Shown here in pieces: positions 44,965 to 57,931 of a stretch of DNA of 64,000 nucleotides. A program made the translations under genes and the position numbers. Numbering within the stretch: position 1 is the stretch's first letter; each line of letters starts with the position of its first letter. The notes beneath the pieces are model-generated. The model made no database searches. It saw only the letters and a program-made list of their open reading frames with translations, and was not told where the DNA came from. Source of the DNA: Ottelia alismoides (taxonomy: Eukaryota > Streptophyta > Magnoliopsida > Alismatales > Hydrocharitaceae); assembly GCA_037367405.1 (NCBI GenBank), contig JAZKJV010009787.1, positions 310,001 through 374,000 on the forward strand, given 5' to 3'.

Positions 44965-47954
44965 TTGAGCAATGGTTGCTTATAGACAAAGGGAGCGCAG
45001 TGGAAGCATGGGTTGGACCCAAGTAAGAAGTATAGTAAAAGAGTTTATTGTACTTATGTGACTTCCATCCAAATAGTTGGATGAATGCCAATACTGCAAT
45101 AAGTTGATGTGTTAATAGTATGACTATCAAGTCTGTCTAGAATCCTCAGAGAAGGACTCAAATGGAGCATCAGTATAATCTACATATAATCATTGAAATT
45201 GACTAACTTATTTGATAAGATAAAGTCTAATAATTGTATCTCAATCTTCTAATGACACTTGCAATTGGTTGCACCTGTATTAGAATAATAGAAATTTGAT
45301 CTTCAGGTTTAATGGTCATCCATGTTGGAATTGATGCAATTGTTGCAATAATTTCCACCGGATGAATTGACTTCATATTTTCAGTAGGATCCCTTAGTCT
45401 TAGAGAATATCTATGACCTAGATATTAGAATACACTCATTGTTTATTTCTAAATGTTGGGAATAAACATGAAATCTGGAATAGACCTATCATAAAGAGTT
45501 ATGATGGAGATATTTCAAATAAGTAATCTAGCATCTAGTGGACTCCACAAAATTAGAAATTAATGAATGGTTCATTACGATTTCTAATACTGAAAATTAA
45601 ACCTTTAAAGATCAATAGGAGGACACAGATCATTTGATAATGATCTGGCATCATGTTTTGGACATTTGTTTGTTGATGTGATCAATAGACTGAAAAGAGA
45701 TGAACCTTTAGATTGTCTAAATATTCAAATCTTACATAGTTGTGTATACTGTATTCAAAGTAAAAATGTCCCATACACCCTTCTTTGGGAAAGGTGTAAG
45801 ATGTCAAGGTATTCAGGATCTCATACATATTGATGTATGTGAATCACCTATATCATAGTAAACATTATGGATATATGATATCTATTGATGATTATTTGTG
45901 ATATGAGATTTCTTCTCTTCACTTAGAAAACTTTGAAATGTTCAAAGATTTCACAATTTTGGTTTAGAACCAAAGTTTGAAGGAAGATGAAATGAATTTG
46001 ATCTAATCAAGGTAGCTTGTACCTATTAGATGAATTCAAGGAATACCTTATGGAGATGTGAATATAATTCCTATCTCAATCCTCCTAATGAACCTTAACT
46101 CAATAGAGTTGTAGGGAGATACAATTGATCATGTGTGACATGATTTGATCAATGATTAATCTTAGCAAAATTATCTCTTAGTTTCCAGGTATATATATGT
46201 GGTAGAGACTACATTATATATCCTTAATAAGGTTCCATGTAATTAAGCTGGAATCTGGCACTAGAGAGTGCTACTTCATTAGGAAAATAAAGGATGGTAT
46301 TGTATACCTACTTTATGACCTTGAGATTCTTAAATGATCTCATCTCTGAGAATGTGATTCTTAGATGATGACTCTCTTAAGAATCAAGATAAAATGAAGT
46401 GAAGGAACTCATTTAATCTTGAGAAGATAATGAGGCTCCTGAAATTGGAAAGTAAAAGGACAATTAAAGATGAAACACTAATACCTCTTCAAATGAGTTT
46501 GAGGATGTATTCCATGTGAAAATGATCAGACTTCATGTGATGAAGCTCCAGAGGATCATGACATGGAAAGATGGATGTTAGCAATAAAAGTCTAATATAG
46601 ACTTCATATACAAGTGTTGTATATGGACCCTCGAGGATCCACCTATATGGGTAAGACCCATTAAGGTGTAAATCGATCTTCCAAAGAAAGAGGGAACCTG
46701 ATGAGAAGGTAGAGACCTTCAAAGCACGGTTCGTAGTCATGAGCTACACACCGAAGAGAAGACATCGCTCGCGACGAGACTTGCTCTCTAGTGACCTTGC
46801 TTTAACCCATCAGAATATTGCTAACTGTAGCTACACAACTTGACTATGACTTCTTCATGATGTGAGTCAAGATTGCATTCCTCTATGAATACCTCTATGA
46901 GGATATTCATATGAAGTAGCCATAGGGCTTCAAGATTCAGGAAAGCAAGATGTGCTAGCTGAAGAACTCCATCTTTGGACTCCCTTAAGTTTCTTGTAGT
47001 TGGAATATAAGATTTGATGAAATTATAAATGTTGTGATTTCAGATAAATTCTTGATGAACCATGTGAAGCTTAGTAGGAGTGCCATTGTGTTCATCGTGC
47101 TAAATGTAGATATTATTCTAATCATTTAGAATGATGAAAGAATAAATAATAAGTGTTTTATAATTTGGTTGTTCCATACCTTCAGATACGATCTCAAGGA
47201 TACCTCTTAGATCTTAATTCTGAAGTCGTTCAGAAGCAAAGAGAAGAGGGTATTGGGACCGTCACATTAGTAATACACCTTGGACTTATTCCATTTTCTG
47301 GAAAATTCCAAGAAAGGCTTCCTTCCCTTAAGATGTGGTAGTGACCTGTCTAAAGGGATAGCACCTCAAAAAGTTGAGGAAGTGAATGCTAGAACCGCTT
47401 GCACTTGTGCATCAGTTATGAGAAGATGAATGTATACTAGATGTGTACAAGAACCATATGTCTACCATACAGTGGGAGTAGTAAACTGTTACTAATCCTG
47501 CTATGGAGATAAAACATTTGATTGCAGTAATAATAATATCTTCAAAGATGATGAAACTTAGATATAGTGATCTCAAAGTCTTATCTTCAAAAGTTTAAGA
47601 TCTTGTAGATAGTGATCTATAAGGGCCTTGACTGTAGATACCTTAGGAGATAGAGATCTCTAGGAATCAAGGTATTCTAAATAAGGATTATGGGAATAGT
47701 GGTTATGATAATTAATAAGATGCAGTGTAAAGGACACTATAACCAACAAAATTGAGTATTGGTTGCATGAGATGCAACATTCGCATTGGATGCGAACACT
47801 GTTACTAGGGGATATGCAAGTGTCGTAAAAGGACATGGCGTAGTCTCTTGGGAATAGAGTGGCTGATCAACTTACCTAGCTATTTTCTAAATAGCCTATG
47901 ATTGTCACATGAGTGTGGGTTTAAATGATTAGCCCATTAATGGCTCTTTGGGCT
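44965..47954 (+). pseudogene. copia tandem, first pol remnant
   Basis: Decayed protease/integrase/RT/RNase H sequence, readable only with frameshifts. Landmarks: a degraded GKGxR...LIHxDV stretch near 45780-45840, RT from about 46730 (KARFVVMSYTP, then ETCSPVTLL, SWNIRFDEIINVV near 46990 and SRSAIVFIVLNVDIIL near 47075), a SKKGFLP-like connection near 47305 and remnants of RNase H before the PPT at 47955. The YVDD catalytic pair has decayed to NVDI. Open frames on the minus strand here, 44942-45130 and 46489-46740, are antisense shadows. Confidence 0.78.
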
Positions 47955-47964
47955 AGTGGGAGAT
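47955..47964 (+). other. copia tandem polypurine tract (first unit)
   Basis: AGTGGGAGAT directly before the LTR start TGTTGGA; it is identical to the tract at 55877-55886. Confidence 0.85.
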
Positions 47965-50570
47965 TGTTGGACATGCGAGCCCACTGCGAGCCATTATGCA
48001 ATAAATGTTATTGCAATTCACTCCTTAATCTGAAATAAAGAGTACATAGTTTGCATAATAGGTCCCTTAGTACAATTAGGGTTATGTACCATGGCCATCT
48101 CAATGATCATACAACTGTTGATTCAATTATTGAATCATAGAGGCTGGTGCTTAGATGAATATCTAATGAGTTAGATTGAGATCTCATCAAGCACCGTCAA
48201 ATGATTATTAAGAGATGATCTCCAGCCTGAGTAGGAGATGGCAATCCTATCTCAGTTAGGCTGATATCTGACCGACCTCTTGATGCAGGTCCTCTGCATA
48301 GGTATATAGATTCTGAGGTGTCAGATGAGTTAGGTCAAAGTGTTGACTTAACGAGATCGAGATAACCAAAGTCCTATATCGTATACTGTCACGATACAGG
48401 TACACATCCTCTGACCGGAGACAGATGTGTTACTATATGTCTAAGTATGTACATTTGGCGGACTAATAGTTGATGACCTAATCAAGGTCTATACACTGGC
48501 GCGCTAGTGTGCATATAAGGGCATATGAGTAATACGATCTCTCAAAGGGATCATACAGGTTCAGTTACTGAACCGGAAGACATGAGCTCACTCGTGAGAG
48601 ATTGTGAAGAATCAAATTCCATGCGCATGGTCGTCTCGCTTCGGAAGCTTGACTGAATTTGTAGGATTGATATATACTTTTAGAAAGTATATGATCAAGA
48701 CCTAGGTATGGTATATGCTTTTGGAAAGTATACGATCAATACCGACTCCCAATGATCGAATAAAAAACTTACTGATAAAACCACGAAGTAGACAGTGTAA
48801 AGTTGATCTAATACTTCGAGTTTAATTTGAGTCTTCCAGTATGCAGGATGTACAGGTATTGGGAATACCTGAGGGTGATGTGATCATAAACGATTGTATA
48901 ACCATGACACTTCCATTCCTAGGGAGTGATGAAACGGGTCTGGATTTTAGTGACTCCTCTCAGTAGAGAAGTAATCTGATCTTAGTCCAAATGTTGGACA
49001 TTGATCTGAATGTGATTCAGATGCAATGAGAAGATTAGATTTGTGGTCTTGATTTAATGAAGCATCTATGGGAGGCCCGCAATCTGGATTTGAGATATGA
49101 TCTCAATATTCATGTCACTATACGTGGAACAATACAATCGCCATGTCCTTATCTTCAAGTATCCGCGGAGAAAGCGCATTATCCTTGAAAGAGTTCATGG
49201 ATAATTCTATTGTTGATATATGTATCCGAGCAATGAGAAAATGGATAATTGAATATGATTTAATTATCATGAATAATAAGAATTTGATTCATATTATAAG
49301 GAGAGTTATCTTAGATAATTAAATGTGATTTGATTATCAAAGATGTAAATAATGTGAATGTGATTCATATTATTTGAGCACAAGAGAATAAGTTCTCCAA
49401 TATAATTAAATGTGATTTAATTATTATTATGGATAAGAATAATGTGGATTGTAATATCCAATTATTCATAATATATTATAAATGTGATTTATAATGTATT
49501 AGAGAGAGTTAAATATATTTTATATTAGTAGATTAATTATTAATGTGTATTGGATACACATTGTCTAATTAATTGAAAATGTAAATTACATTTCGTTTTT
49601 GGTTGTGAATTTGATTCACAATATTCCAATGTCAAGATTGCAATATTCCCAAATTTAATTGAGAATTATTTTGGTGAATAAAAATCCCAAAAAATAGTTG
49701 TTGGAAAATAAGTAGAGAGAAAATCAAGGAGATGTGCAATCTCATGGGAATCCATGAGATTGCCCTCTAAAGGGGAAGGTTGATCTCCTTTGTATTTTCT
49801 CTCCTTATTTGATTGATTTAATTTGGTATTAATACTTATTTGATTTATCAAATATATTTTATCAAAATTAAATCACAAGTTATTGGTTTATACCAACAAT
49901 AATCTTGACCATTGGATTGACATAAATCAATCTCATCCATTGATTTTATATGTCACATGGATTGAGATCCACTGATCCCAAAACCCAATAAATAGAGAGG
50001 CATACCATGCTCTCTATTTTAAACACAATGCTTGAGAAGCATCTCTCTCTCTTTTCTCTCTACTCGATAGCCCTCTCTCTCCCTCTCATGTGGTCGTCCA
50101 CCATGGATTCCCTAGAGAGGTTCTTCATCGCCGCAGCATCGTCGTTATGCTGCCCGATGTTTTGTTCGTGGAACTCCGTCTACTTCGGCGTGCCTTGATC
50201 GTGAAGAAGTCATCGGATCTCGTGTGTCGAGATCAGGAGATCCACTGCTTGGATCATCAACATGAATTGCGAGAAGCACGCGATTCATCCCCGCGCTCGT
50301 AAGCGTCTCCTCCGTCGGATCGGACTTGAGACAGGAGGTCTCTTCGTTTAGAGACTCGATCGCAACCACGCTTCAAGAGGTAACCCTAATACTTGTTTGT
50401 GGTTTAGATGAAACGATCCGAGAAGTGTTCTTGGATCATGTGGTTTCGTCGTATAAAAAATTTTTAAATTCCGCTGCATCGAGCAACTAGTGCGATTAGT
50501 CGCTCCTCGCCATATTCGATATGACGCTCACGCTTCCATGATGCGCTTGAGGATGTAATCATATCCTTCA
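47965..50570 (+). repeat. copia tandem middle LTR (L4)
   Basis: This 2606-bp LTR starts TGTTGGACAT and ends ATATCCTTCA. It has the PPT of one unit on its left and the PBS of the next on its right, so it serves both units. The internal plan is a W-box pair at 48333-48348, dyad ladder 49244-49562, TATA position 49986-49995 (CAATAAATAG, a weakened form of CTATAAATAG in L5), then a CT-rich initiator and the R-U5 block with open frames on both strands (50007-50369). Confidence 0.92.
49244..49562 (+). repeat. U3 ladder of short inverted repeats (L4)
   Basis: Successive dyads have a common core AATGTGATT or close variants and self-complementary flanks that differ from unit to unit, for example ATTATAAAT-GTG-ATTTATAAT. 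The last dyad (49542-49562) has arms AATGTGTAT and ATACACATT around TGG. In L1-L3 the corresponding arms carry the swapped base pair (GTGAAT/ATTCAC). Confidence 0.75.
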
Positions 50571-50572
50571 AG

Positions 50573-50585
50573 TGGTATCAGAGCC
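50573..50585 (+). other. copia primer binding site
   Basis: TGGTATCAGAGCC is a perfect initiator-Met tRNA complement two bases after the LTR end at 50570. It is the only undamaged copia PBS in the window. Confidence 0.95.
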
Positions 50586-52340
50586 TTAGGTCGACGGTTT
50601 CGAATATGATTCGCTAACCGAGAACGACTTGGGTTCGTTATGGTCGCGAATGTTTTTATTGCATTTGATTTCACAGATCTGTTTAGTAAATAATTTCGGC
50701 CATGTTTAAAATGTTTAAGCACGAATTATTTACTTGGATTTTGTTTTTCATTAAATAAGGAAACCATAGGATCTGAGTTTGCGTAAATCGGATTTCGTTT
50801 GCTCTAGATATGGTTGTTTTAATGAACATGAATTCACTGTTGCGGGAACTGCAAATCTTAACATAATTAAGGAGTTAATTACTGTTTAGAGACGCCTCTA
50901 AATGCATGCAAATCACATAGGTTCTGTTGTAAATCAAGTTAGCAAACTATGGAAACTTACTTTGCTTAATTTGGATTTAAATTGATTGAGATATGATAAT
51001 TTTAGTAAGTAGGGGTTAGTGCTGAAATTACTTTCCTAATCAAGAACCATGTGATTGTCAATTACTGAAATTAATTGTTAATTTCATGAAATAATTATGG
51101 AAAATATTTGAGAAATATTAGAAGATGATTATTTCCTTAATTGACTTGACCCAAACCAAATAATTGATTAGATTTGATCTAAATCATAATTGGAAACACA
51201 ATCATCAAACTCCTTGCTTGAATAGGATAGGGAATTTGTCTAGCAAATTTCCTTATAATCAAAATTGTTTTGATTACTATATGGTATAATTCGGTTGAAG
51301 AACCGATGATCATCTCAAGTACAAGTTAATCAATTTGGCATTATCCTTTCCCGAGGCGGATATGGTGTCTTGTCGGGGATCGCTGGGGTAGCGGGTTGCA
51401 ACGTATGTGGTCCGTCCCACTCCCGCCGGTACTGGCCATGACAGCGGGTAGGGTCGGGATAATGTCCGAGGGATTAAGTTATATTTTTCTAATTATTAAA
51501 ATACAAATTAATACGTACTTTGAGAATAATACCGTATATATTCAAGCATAACAATCAAGTTTGATTGATTGAATTAGATTGATAATTAATTTAATATGAT
51601 TGAATTGATTGTGTCCAATAATACTCTAATATGATTAGAGTTGATAATTCCCTTGAAAGAATTAATTATGTGAATGTGATTAATGATAATTAATTAGAAT
51701 TTGAATATGATATAGAGGATCACATAAGTGACATCCATGGTCTCCCGTCAAGGCGAAGAGTTTCGTCGCCAGATATTATATGTAGGAGACGCCTGTCCGA
51801 AGTGACAGCTCCTGCATATGATCCATTTGGATCGGGCTCGTCGCTTCTCGAAAGAGTAAGGACGTATGCGTAGTGACCCCAATATCGGGTCCTCATATTA
51901 TTGGGGCGATATTGGATTGCACATAGCGAGTTGTATTCCTGTTGACGGTTGGTTCAATTAATGACGGGTCAATATCACCTTAGGGGTGGTGGGCCCAGGT
52001 GTGAAAGACCGAATTGGGAGATGCAAGTTGGACTTGCAAGGCAGAATGTGTTCCCGCTTCTTTTTATCCGAGTTGTAGGTTCTAATATTATTGGAATGGA
52101 ACAAAGATAAGGAAGGAGATCCCAGATCTTGCTTGAGATATAATGGTAAGTATATCTCTTACATTGAAAGTGATTAAGGGAATGAACTTTCATTTTTGAC
52201 ATGGCAAGACAACTTTGATACAAAAATTCCTAAATCAAAGAAAAAACATGTATATATATAAATATATATCCTTATGCAAATTTCTTATTTCAGATAATCC
52301 TTCATTAAACCCACTCATTGTTATACTCATTAATAACCAG
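50586..52340 (+). other. copia tandem untranslated leader
   Basis: About 1.75 kb without coding signal that match, in reverse complement, 1-1793 and 11195-12953. A conserved GC-richer block (about 51720-52060) contains overlapping inverted repeats: CCAATATCG (51879-51887) with CGATATTGG (51907-51915), and CCCCAATA (51877-51884) with TATTGGGG (51899-51906). These would form mutually exclusive stems in the RNA. Such leaders carry packaging and translation signals in BARE-like elements; that role here is inferred. Confidence 0.7.
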
Positions 52341-52885
52341 TAAAATATCTTGGATTGGACCCATGATCCAGATATTGTACTTGCAATTGGACACATAATG
52401 TATGTGGTTGCAATGTGCAAGTTTCCTCATAATAATGAGGAAAGATGATTAAATAAGACAATAAGACTAAAACCCTAGGGTTTGTATGTCTCTATAAGTC
52501 TTGATCTTAACGAATGTACTTTTGATGTGTCATGTCGATAATGATCGCAATTATCAAATAATCCTTATAAAAATTCTAAGAAGATGTTCTGGCATACATA
52601 TGTGCTCTCGACATTTAATCATGAATGATGTGGTTCTCTGCATCATGCAGAATGGTGGCTATATAAGAGATGATGTATTCAAATTGTTTGAGTACCTACA
52701 TGAATTAATATTTTAAGAGTCTAGATGGATGTAGATACGATGAATGTCATCATTCTACTATCTATACTCTAGTCATTCATGAAGCTTCATAATATTCATA
52801 TTGTATGAACTTAAATGAAGCTTGTATAAATGTTGAAATCCTCTTATATTGAACTTTTTGATTTTAACATAAGAGATCCTTAGTC
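52341..52885 (+). other. copia tandem probable gag region, unrecognisable
   Basis: By position this is gag. The open frame 52501-52716 has no capsid motif I can recognise and no zinc knuckle. The two other copies are equally degraded, so no function is assigned. Confidence 0.4.
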
Positions 52886-55876
52886 TTGAGCAATGGTTGC
52901 TTATAGACAAAGGGAGTGCAGTGGAAGCATGGGTTGGACCCAAGTAAGAAGTATAGTCAAAGAGTTGATTGTACTTATGTGACTTCCGTCCAAATAGTTG
53001 GATGAATGCCAATACTGCAATAAGTTGATGTGTTGATAGTATGACTATCAAGTCTGTCTAGAATCCTCAGAGAAGGACTCAGATGGAGCATCAGTATAAT
53101 CTACATATAATCATTGAAATTGACTAACTTATTTGATAAGATAAAGTCTAATAATTGTATCTCAATCTTCTAATGACACTTGCAATTGGTTGCATCTGTA
53201 TTAGAATAATAGAAATTTGATCTAAAGGTTTAATGGTCATCCATGTTGGAATTGATGCAATTGTTGCAATAATTTCCACCGGATGAATAGACTTCATATT
53301 TTCAGTAGGATCCCTTAGTCTTAAATAATGTCTCTATGACCTAGATATTAGAATACACTCATTGTTTATAACTAAATGTTGGCAATAAACATGAAATCTG
53401 GAATAGACCTATCATAAAGAGTTATGATGGAGATATTTCAGATAAGTAATCTAGCATCTAGTGGACTTCACAAAATTAGAAATTAATGAATGGTTCATTA
53501 CGATTTCTAATACTGAAAATTAAACCTTTAAAGATCAATAGGAGGACACAGATCATTTGATAATGATCTGGCATCATGTTTTGGACATTTGTTTGTTGAT
53601 GTGATCAATAGACTGATAAGAGATGAACCTTTAGATTGTCTAAATGTTCAAATCTTACATACTAGTGTATATTGTATTCAAAGTAAAAATGTCCAATACA
53701 CCCTTCTTTGGGAAAGGTGTAAGATGTCAAGGTATTCAGGATCTCATACATATTGATGTATGTCAATCACCTATATCATAGTAAACATTATGGATATGTG
53801 GTATCTATTGATGATTATTTGTGATAAGAGATTTCTTCTCTTCACTTAGAAAACTTTGAAATGTTCAAAGATTTCACAATTTTGGTTTAGAACCAAAGTT
53901 TGAAGGAAGATTAAATGAATTTGATCTAATCAAGGTAGCTTGTACCAATTAGATGAATTCAAGGAATACCTTATGGAGATGTGAATATAATTCCTATCTC
54001 AATCCTCCTAATGAACCTTAACTCAATAGAGTTGTAGGGAGATACAATTGATCATGTGTGACATGATTTGATCAATGATTAATCTTAGCATAATTATCTC
54101 TTAGTTTCCAGGTATATATATGTGGTAGAGACTACATTATATATCCTTAACAAGGTTCCATGTGATTAAGCTGGAATCTAGCACTAGAGAGTGCTACTTC
54201 ATTAGGAAAATAAAGGATGGTATTGTATACCTACTTTATGACCTTGAGATTCTTAAAGGATCTCATCTCTGAGAATGTGATTCTTAGATGATGACTCTCT
54301 TAAGAATCAAGATAAAATGAAGTGAAGGAACTCATTTAATCTTGAGAAGATAATGAGGCTCCTGAAATTGGAAACTAAAAGGACAATTAAAGATGAAACG
54401 CTAATACCTCTTCAAATGAGTTTGAGGATGTATTCCATGTGAAAATGATCAGACTTCATGTGATGAAGCTCCAGAGGATCATGACATGGAAAGATGGATG
54501 TTATCAATAAACGTATAATATAGACTTCATATACAAGTGTTGTATATGGACCCTCGAGGATCCACCTATATGGGTAAGACCCATTAAGGTGTAAATAGAT
54601 TTTCAAAAGAAAGAGGGAATCTGATGAGAAGGTAGAGACCTTCAAAGCACGGTTCATAGTCATGAACTACACACCGAAGAGAAGACATCGCTCGCGATGA
54701 GACTTGCTCTCCAGTGACCTTGCTTTAACCCATCAGAATATTGCTAACTGTAGCTACACAACTTGACTATGACTTCTTCATGATGTGAGTCAAGATTGCA
54801 TTCCTCGATGAATACCTCTCTGAGGATATTCATATGAAGTAGCCCTAGGGCTTCAAGATTGAGGAAAGAAAGATGTGCTAGCTGAAGAACTCCATCTTTG
54901 GACTCCCTTAAGTGTCTTGTAGTTGGAATATAAGATTTGATGAAATTATAAATGTTGTGATTTCAGATAAAATATTGATGAAACCATGTGAAGCTTAGTG
55001 GGAGTGCCATTGTGTTCATCGTGCTAAATGTAGATATTATTCTAATCATTTAGAATGATGAAAGAATAAATAATAAGTATTTTATAATTTGGTTGTTCCA
55101 TACCTTGAGATACGATCTCAACGATACCTCTTAGATCTTAATTCTGAAGTCGTTCAGAAGCAAAGAGAAGAGGGTATTGGGACCGTCACATTAGTAATAC
55201 ACCTTGGACTTATTCCATTTTCTGGAAAATTCCAAGAAAGGCTTCCTTCCCTTAAGATGTGGCAGTGACCTGTCTAAAGGGATAGCACCTCAAAAAGTTG
55301 AGGAAGTGAATGCTAGAACTGTTTGACTTGTGCATCAGTTATGAGAAGCTGAATGTATACTAGATGTGTACAAGAACTATAGTCTACCATGCAGTGGGAG
55401 TAGTAAACTGTTACTAATCCTTCTATGGAGATAAAACACTTGATTGCAGTAATAATAATATATTCAAAGATGATGAAACTTAGAGATAGCGATCTCAAAG
55501 TCTTACCTTCAAAAGTTTAAGATCTTGTAGATAGTGATCTATAAGGGCCTTGACTGTAGATACCTTAGGAGATAGAGATCTCCAAGAATGAAGGTATTCT
55601 AAATATAGATTATGGGAATACTGGTTATAATAATTAATAAGATGCAATGTAAAGGTCACTATAACCAACAAAATTGAGTATCGGTTGTATGAGATGCAAC
55701 ATTCGCATTGGATGCGAACAATGTAACTAGGGGATATGAAAGTGCCGTAAAAGGACTTGGCGTAGTCTCTTGGGAACATAGTGACTGATCAACTTACCTA
55801 ACTATTTTCTAAATAGCCTATGATTGTCACATGAGTGTGGGTTTAAATGATTAGCCCATTAATGGCTCTTTGGGCT
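52886..55876 (+). pseudogene. copia tandem, second pol remnant
   Basis: This is the near-identical partner of 44965-47954. Landmarks: TGQIDFIFSVGSL-like protease/integrase lead-in near 53270-53320, a degraded GKGVRCQ...DLIHIDVC stretch near 53715-53765, NRTLLDMVRSMM-like remnants near 54020-54080, RT from about 54640 with KARF-like start and SWNIRFDEIINVVI near 54910-54960, and a SKKGFLP-like connection near 55230. Stops and frame changes occur throughout and are mostly shared with the first unit, which indicates that the two interiors were duplicated after decay or came from one decayed source. Confidence 0.8.
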
Positions 55877-57165
55877 AGTGGGAGATTGTTGGACATGCGA
55901 GCCCACGTCGAGCCATTATGCAATAAATGTTATTGCAATTCACTCCTTAATCTGAAATAAAGAGTACATAGTTTTCATAATAGGTCCCTTAGTACAATTA
56001 GGGTTATGTACCATGGCCATCTTGATGATCATACAACTGTTGATTCAATTATTGAATCATAGAGGCTGGTGCTTAGATGAATATCTAATGAGTTAGTTTG
56101 AGGTCTCATCAAGCACCGTCAGATGATTATTAAGAGATGATCTCCAGCCTGAGTAGGAGATGACAATCCTATCTCAGTTAGGCTGATATCTGACCGACCT
56201 CTTGATGCAGGTCCTCTGCATAGGAATATAGATTCGGAGGTGTCAGATGAGTTAGGTCAAAGAGTTGACTTAACGAGATCGAGATAACCAAAGTCCTATA
56301 TCGTATGCTGTCACGATACAGGAACACATCCTCTGACCGGAGTTAGATGTGTTACTATATGTCTAAGTATGTACATTTGGCAGACCAATACGTTGATGAC
56401 CTAATCAAGGTCTATACACTGGCGCGCTGGTGTGCATATAAGAGCATATGAGTAATATGATCTCTCAAAGGGATCATACAGGTTCGGTTACTAAATCGGA
56501 AGACATGAGCTCACTCATGAGATATTGGGAAGAATCAAATTCCATGCGCATGGTCGTCTCGCTTTGGAGCTTGACTGAATTTGTACGATTGATCTATACT
56601 TTTGGAAAAGTATATGATCAAGACCTAGGTATGGTATATGCTTTGGAAAGTATATGATCAATACCGACTCCCAATGATCGAATGAGAAACTTACTGATAA
56701 AACCACGAAGTAGACAGTGTAAAGTTGATCTAATACTTCGAGTTTAATCTGAGTCTTCCAGTATGCAGGATGTACAGGTATAGGGAATACCTGAGGGTGA
56801 TGTGATCATAAACGATTGTATAACCATGACACTTCCATTCCTAGGGAGTGATGAAACGGGTCTGGATTTTAGTGACTCCTCTCAGTAGAGAAGTAATCTG
56901 ATCTTAGTCCAAATGTTGGACATTGATCTGAATGTGATTCAGATGCAATGAGAAGATTAGATTTGCGGTCTTGATTTAATCAAGCATCTATGGGAGGCTC
57001 CCGATCTGGATTTGAGATATGATCTCAATATTCATGTCACTATACGCAGAACAATACAATCGCCCTGTCCTTATCTCCAAGTATTCGCGGAGAAAGCGCA
57101 TTATCCTTGAAAGAGTTCATGGATAATTCTATTGTTGATATATGTATCCGAGCAATGAGAAAATG

Positions 57166-57487
57166 GATAATTGAATATGATTTAATTATCATGAATAATA
57201 AGAATTTGATTCATATTATAAGGAGAGTTATCTTAGATAATTAAATGTGATTTTATTATCAAAGATGTAAATAATGTGAATGTGATTCATATTATTTGAG
57301 CACAAGAGAATAAGTTATCCAATATAATTAAATGTGATTTAATTGTTATTATTATGGATAAGAATAATGTGGATAGTAATATCCAATTATTCATAATATA
57401 TTATAAATGTGATTTATAATGTATTAGAGAGAGTTAAATATATTTTATATTAGTAGATTAATTATTAATGTGTATTGGATACACATT
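57166..57487 (+). repeat. U3 ladder of short inverted repeats (L5)
   Basis: Units at 57166-57190, 57236-57260, 57273-57293, 57325-57348, 57400-57420 (perfect 9-bp arms around GTG) and 57467-57487 (perfect 9-bp arms around TGG), plus a smaller dyad near 57369-57384. The centre is GTG or a one-base variant in most units. Confidence 0.78.
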
Positions 57488-57910
57488 GTCTAATTAATTG
57501 AAAATGTAAATTACATTTTGTTTTGGGTTGTGAATATGATCCACAATATTCCAATGTCAAGATTGCAATATTCCCAAATTTAATTGAGAATTATTTTGGT
57601 GAATAAAAATCCCAACAAATAGTTGTTGGAAAATAAGTAGAGAGAAAATCAATGAGATGTGCAATCTCATGGGAATCCATGAGATTGCCCTCTAAAGGAG
57701 AAGGTCGATCTCCTTTGTATTTTCTCTCCTTATTTGATCTATTTAATTTGGTATTAATATTTATTTGATTTATCAAATATATTTTATCAAAATTAAATCA
57801 CAAGTTGTTGGTTTTTACCAACAATAATCTTGACCATTGGATTGACATAAATCAATCTCATCCATTGATTTTATATGTCACATGGATTGAGATCCATGGA
57901 TCCCAAAACC

Positions 57911-57920
57911 CTATAAATAG
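57911..57920 (+). promoter_or_regulatory. LTR TATA box (L5)
   Basis: CTATAAATAG is a consensus plant TATA box, followed 25-60 bp downstream by CT-rich sequence. It is the best preserved core promoter among the five copia LTRs. Confidence 0.65.
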
Positions 57921-57931
57921 AGAGGCATACC

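Noticed and set aside
44942..45130. Open frame shared with 52773-53051 (SYLGPTHASTALPLS)
   Set aside because: Antisense of the gag/protease part of the copia tandem; identity reflects duplication, not protein conservation.
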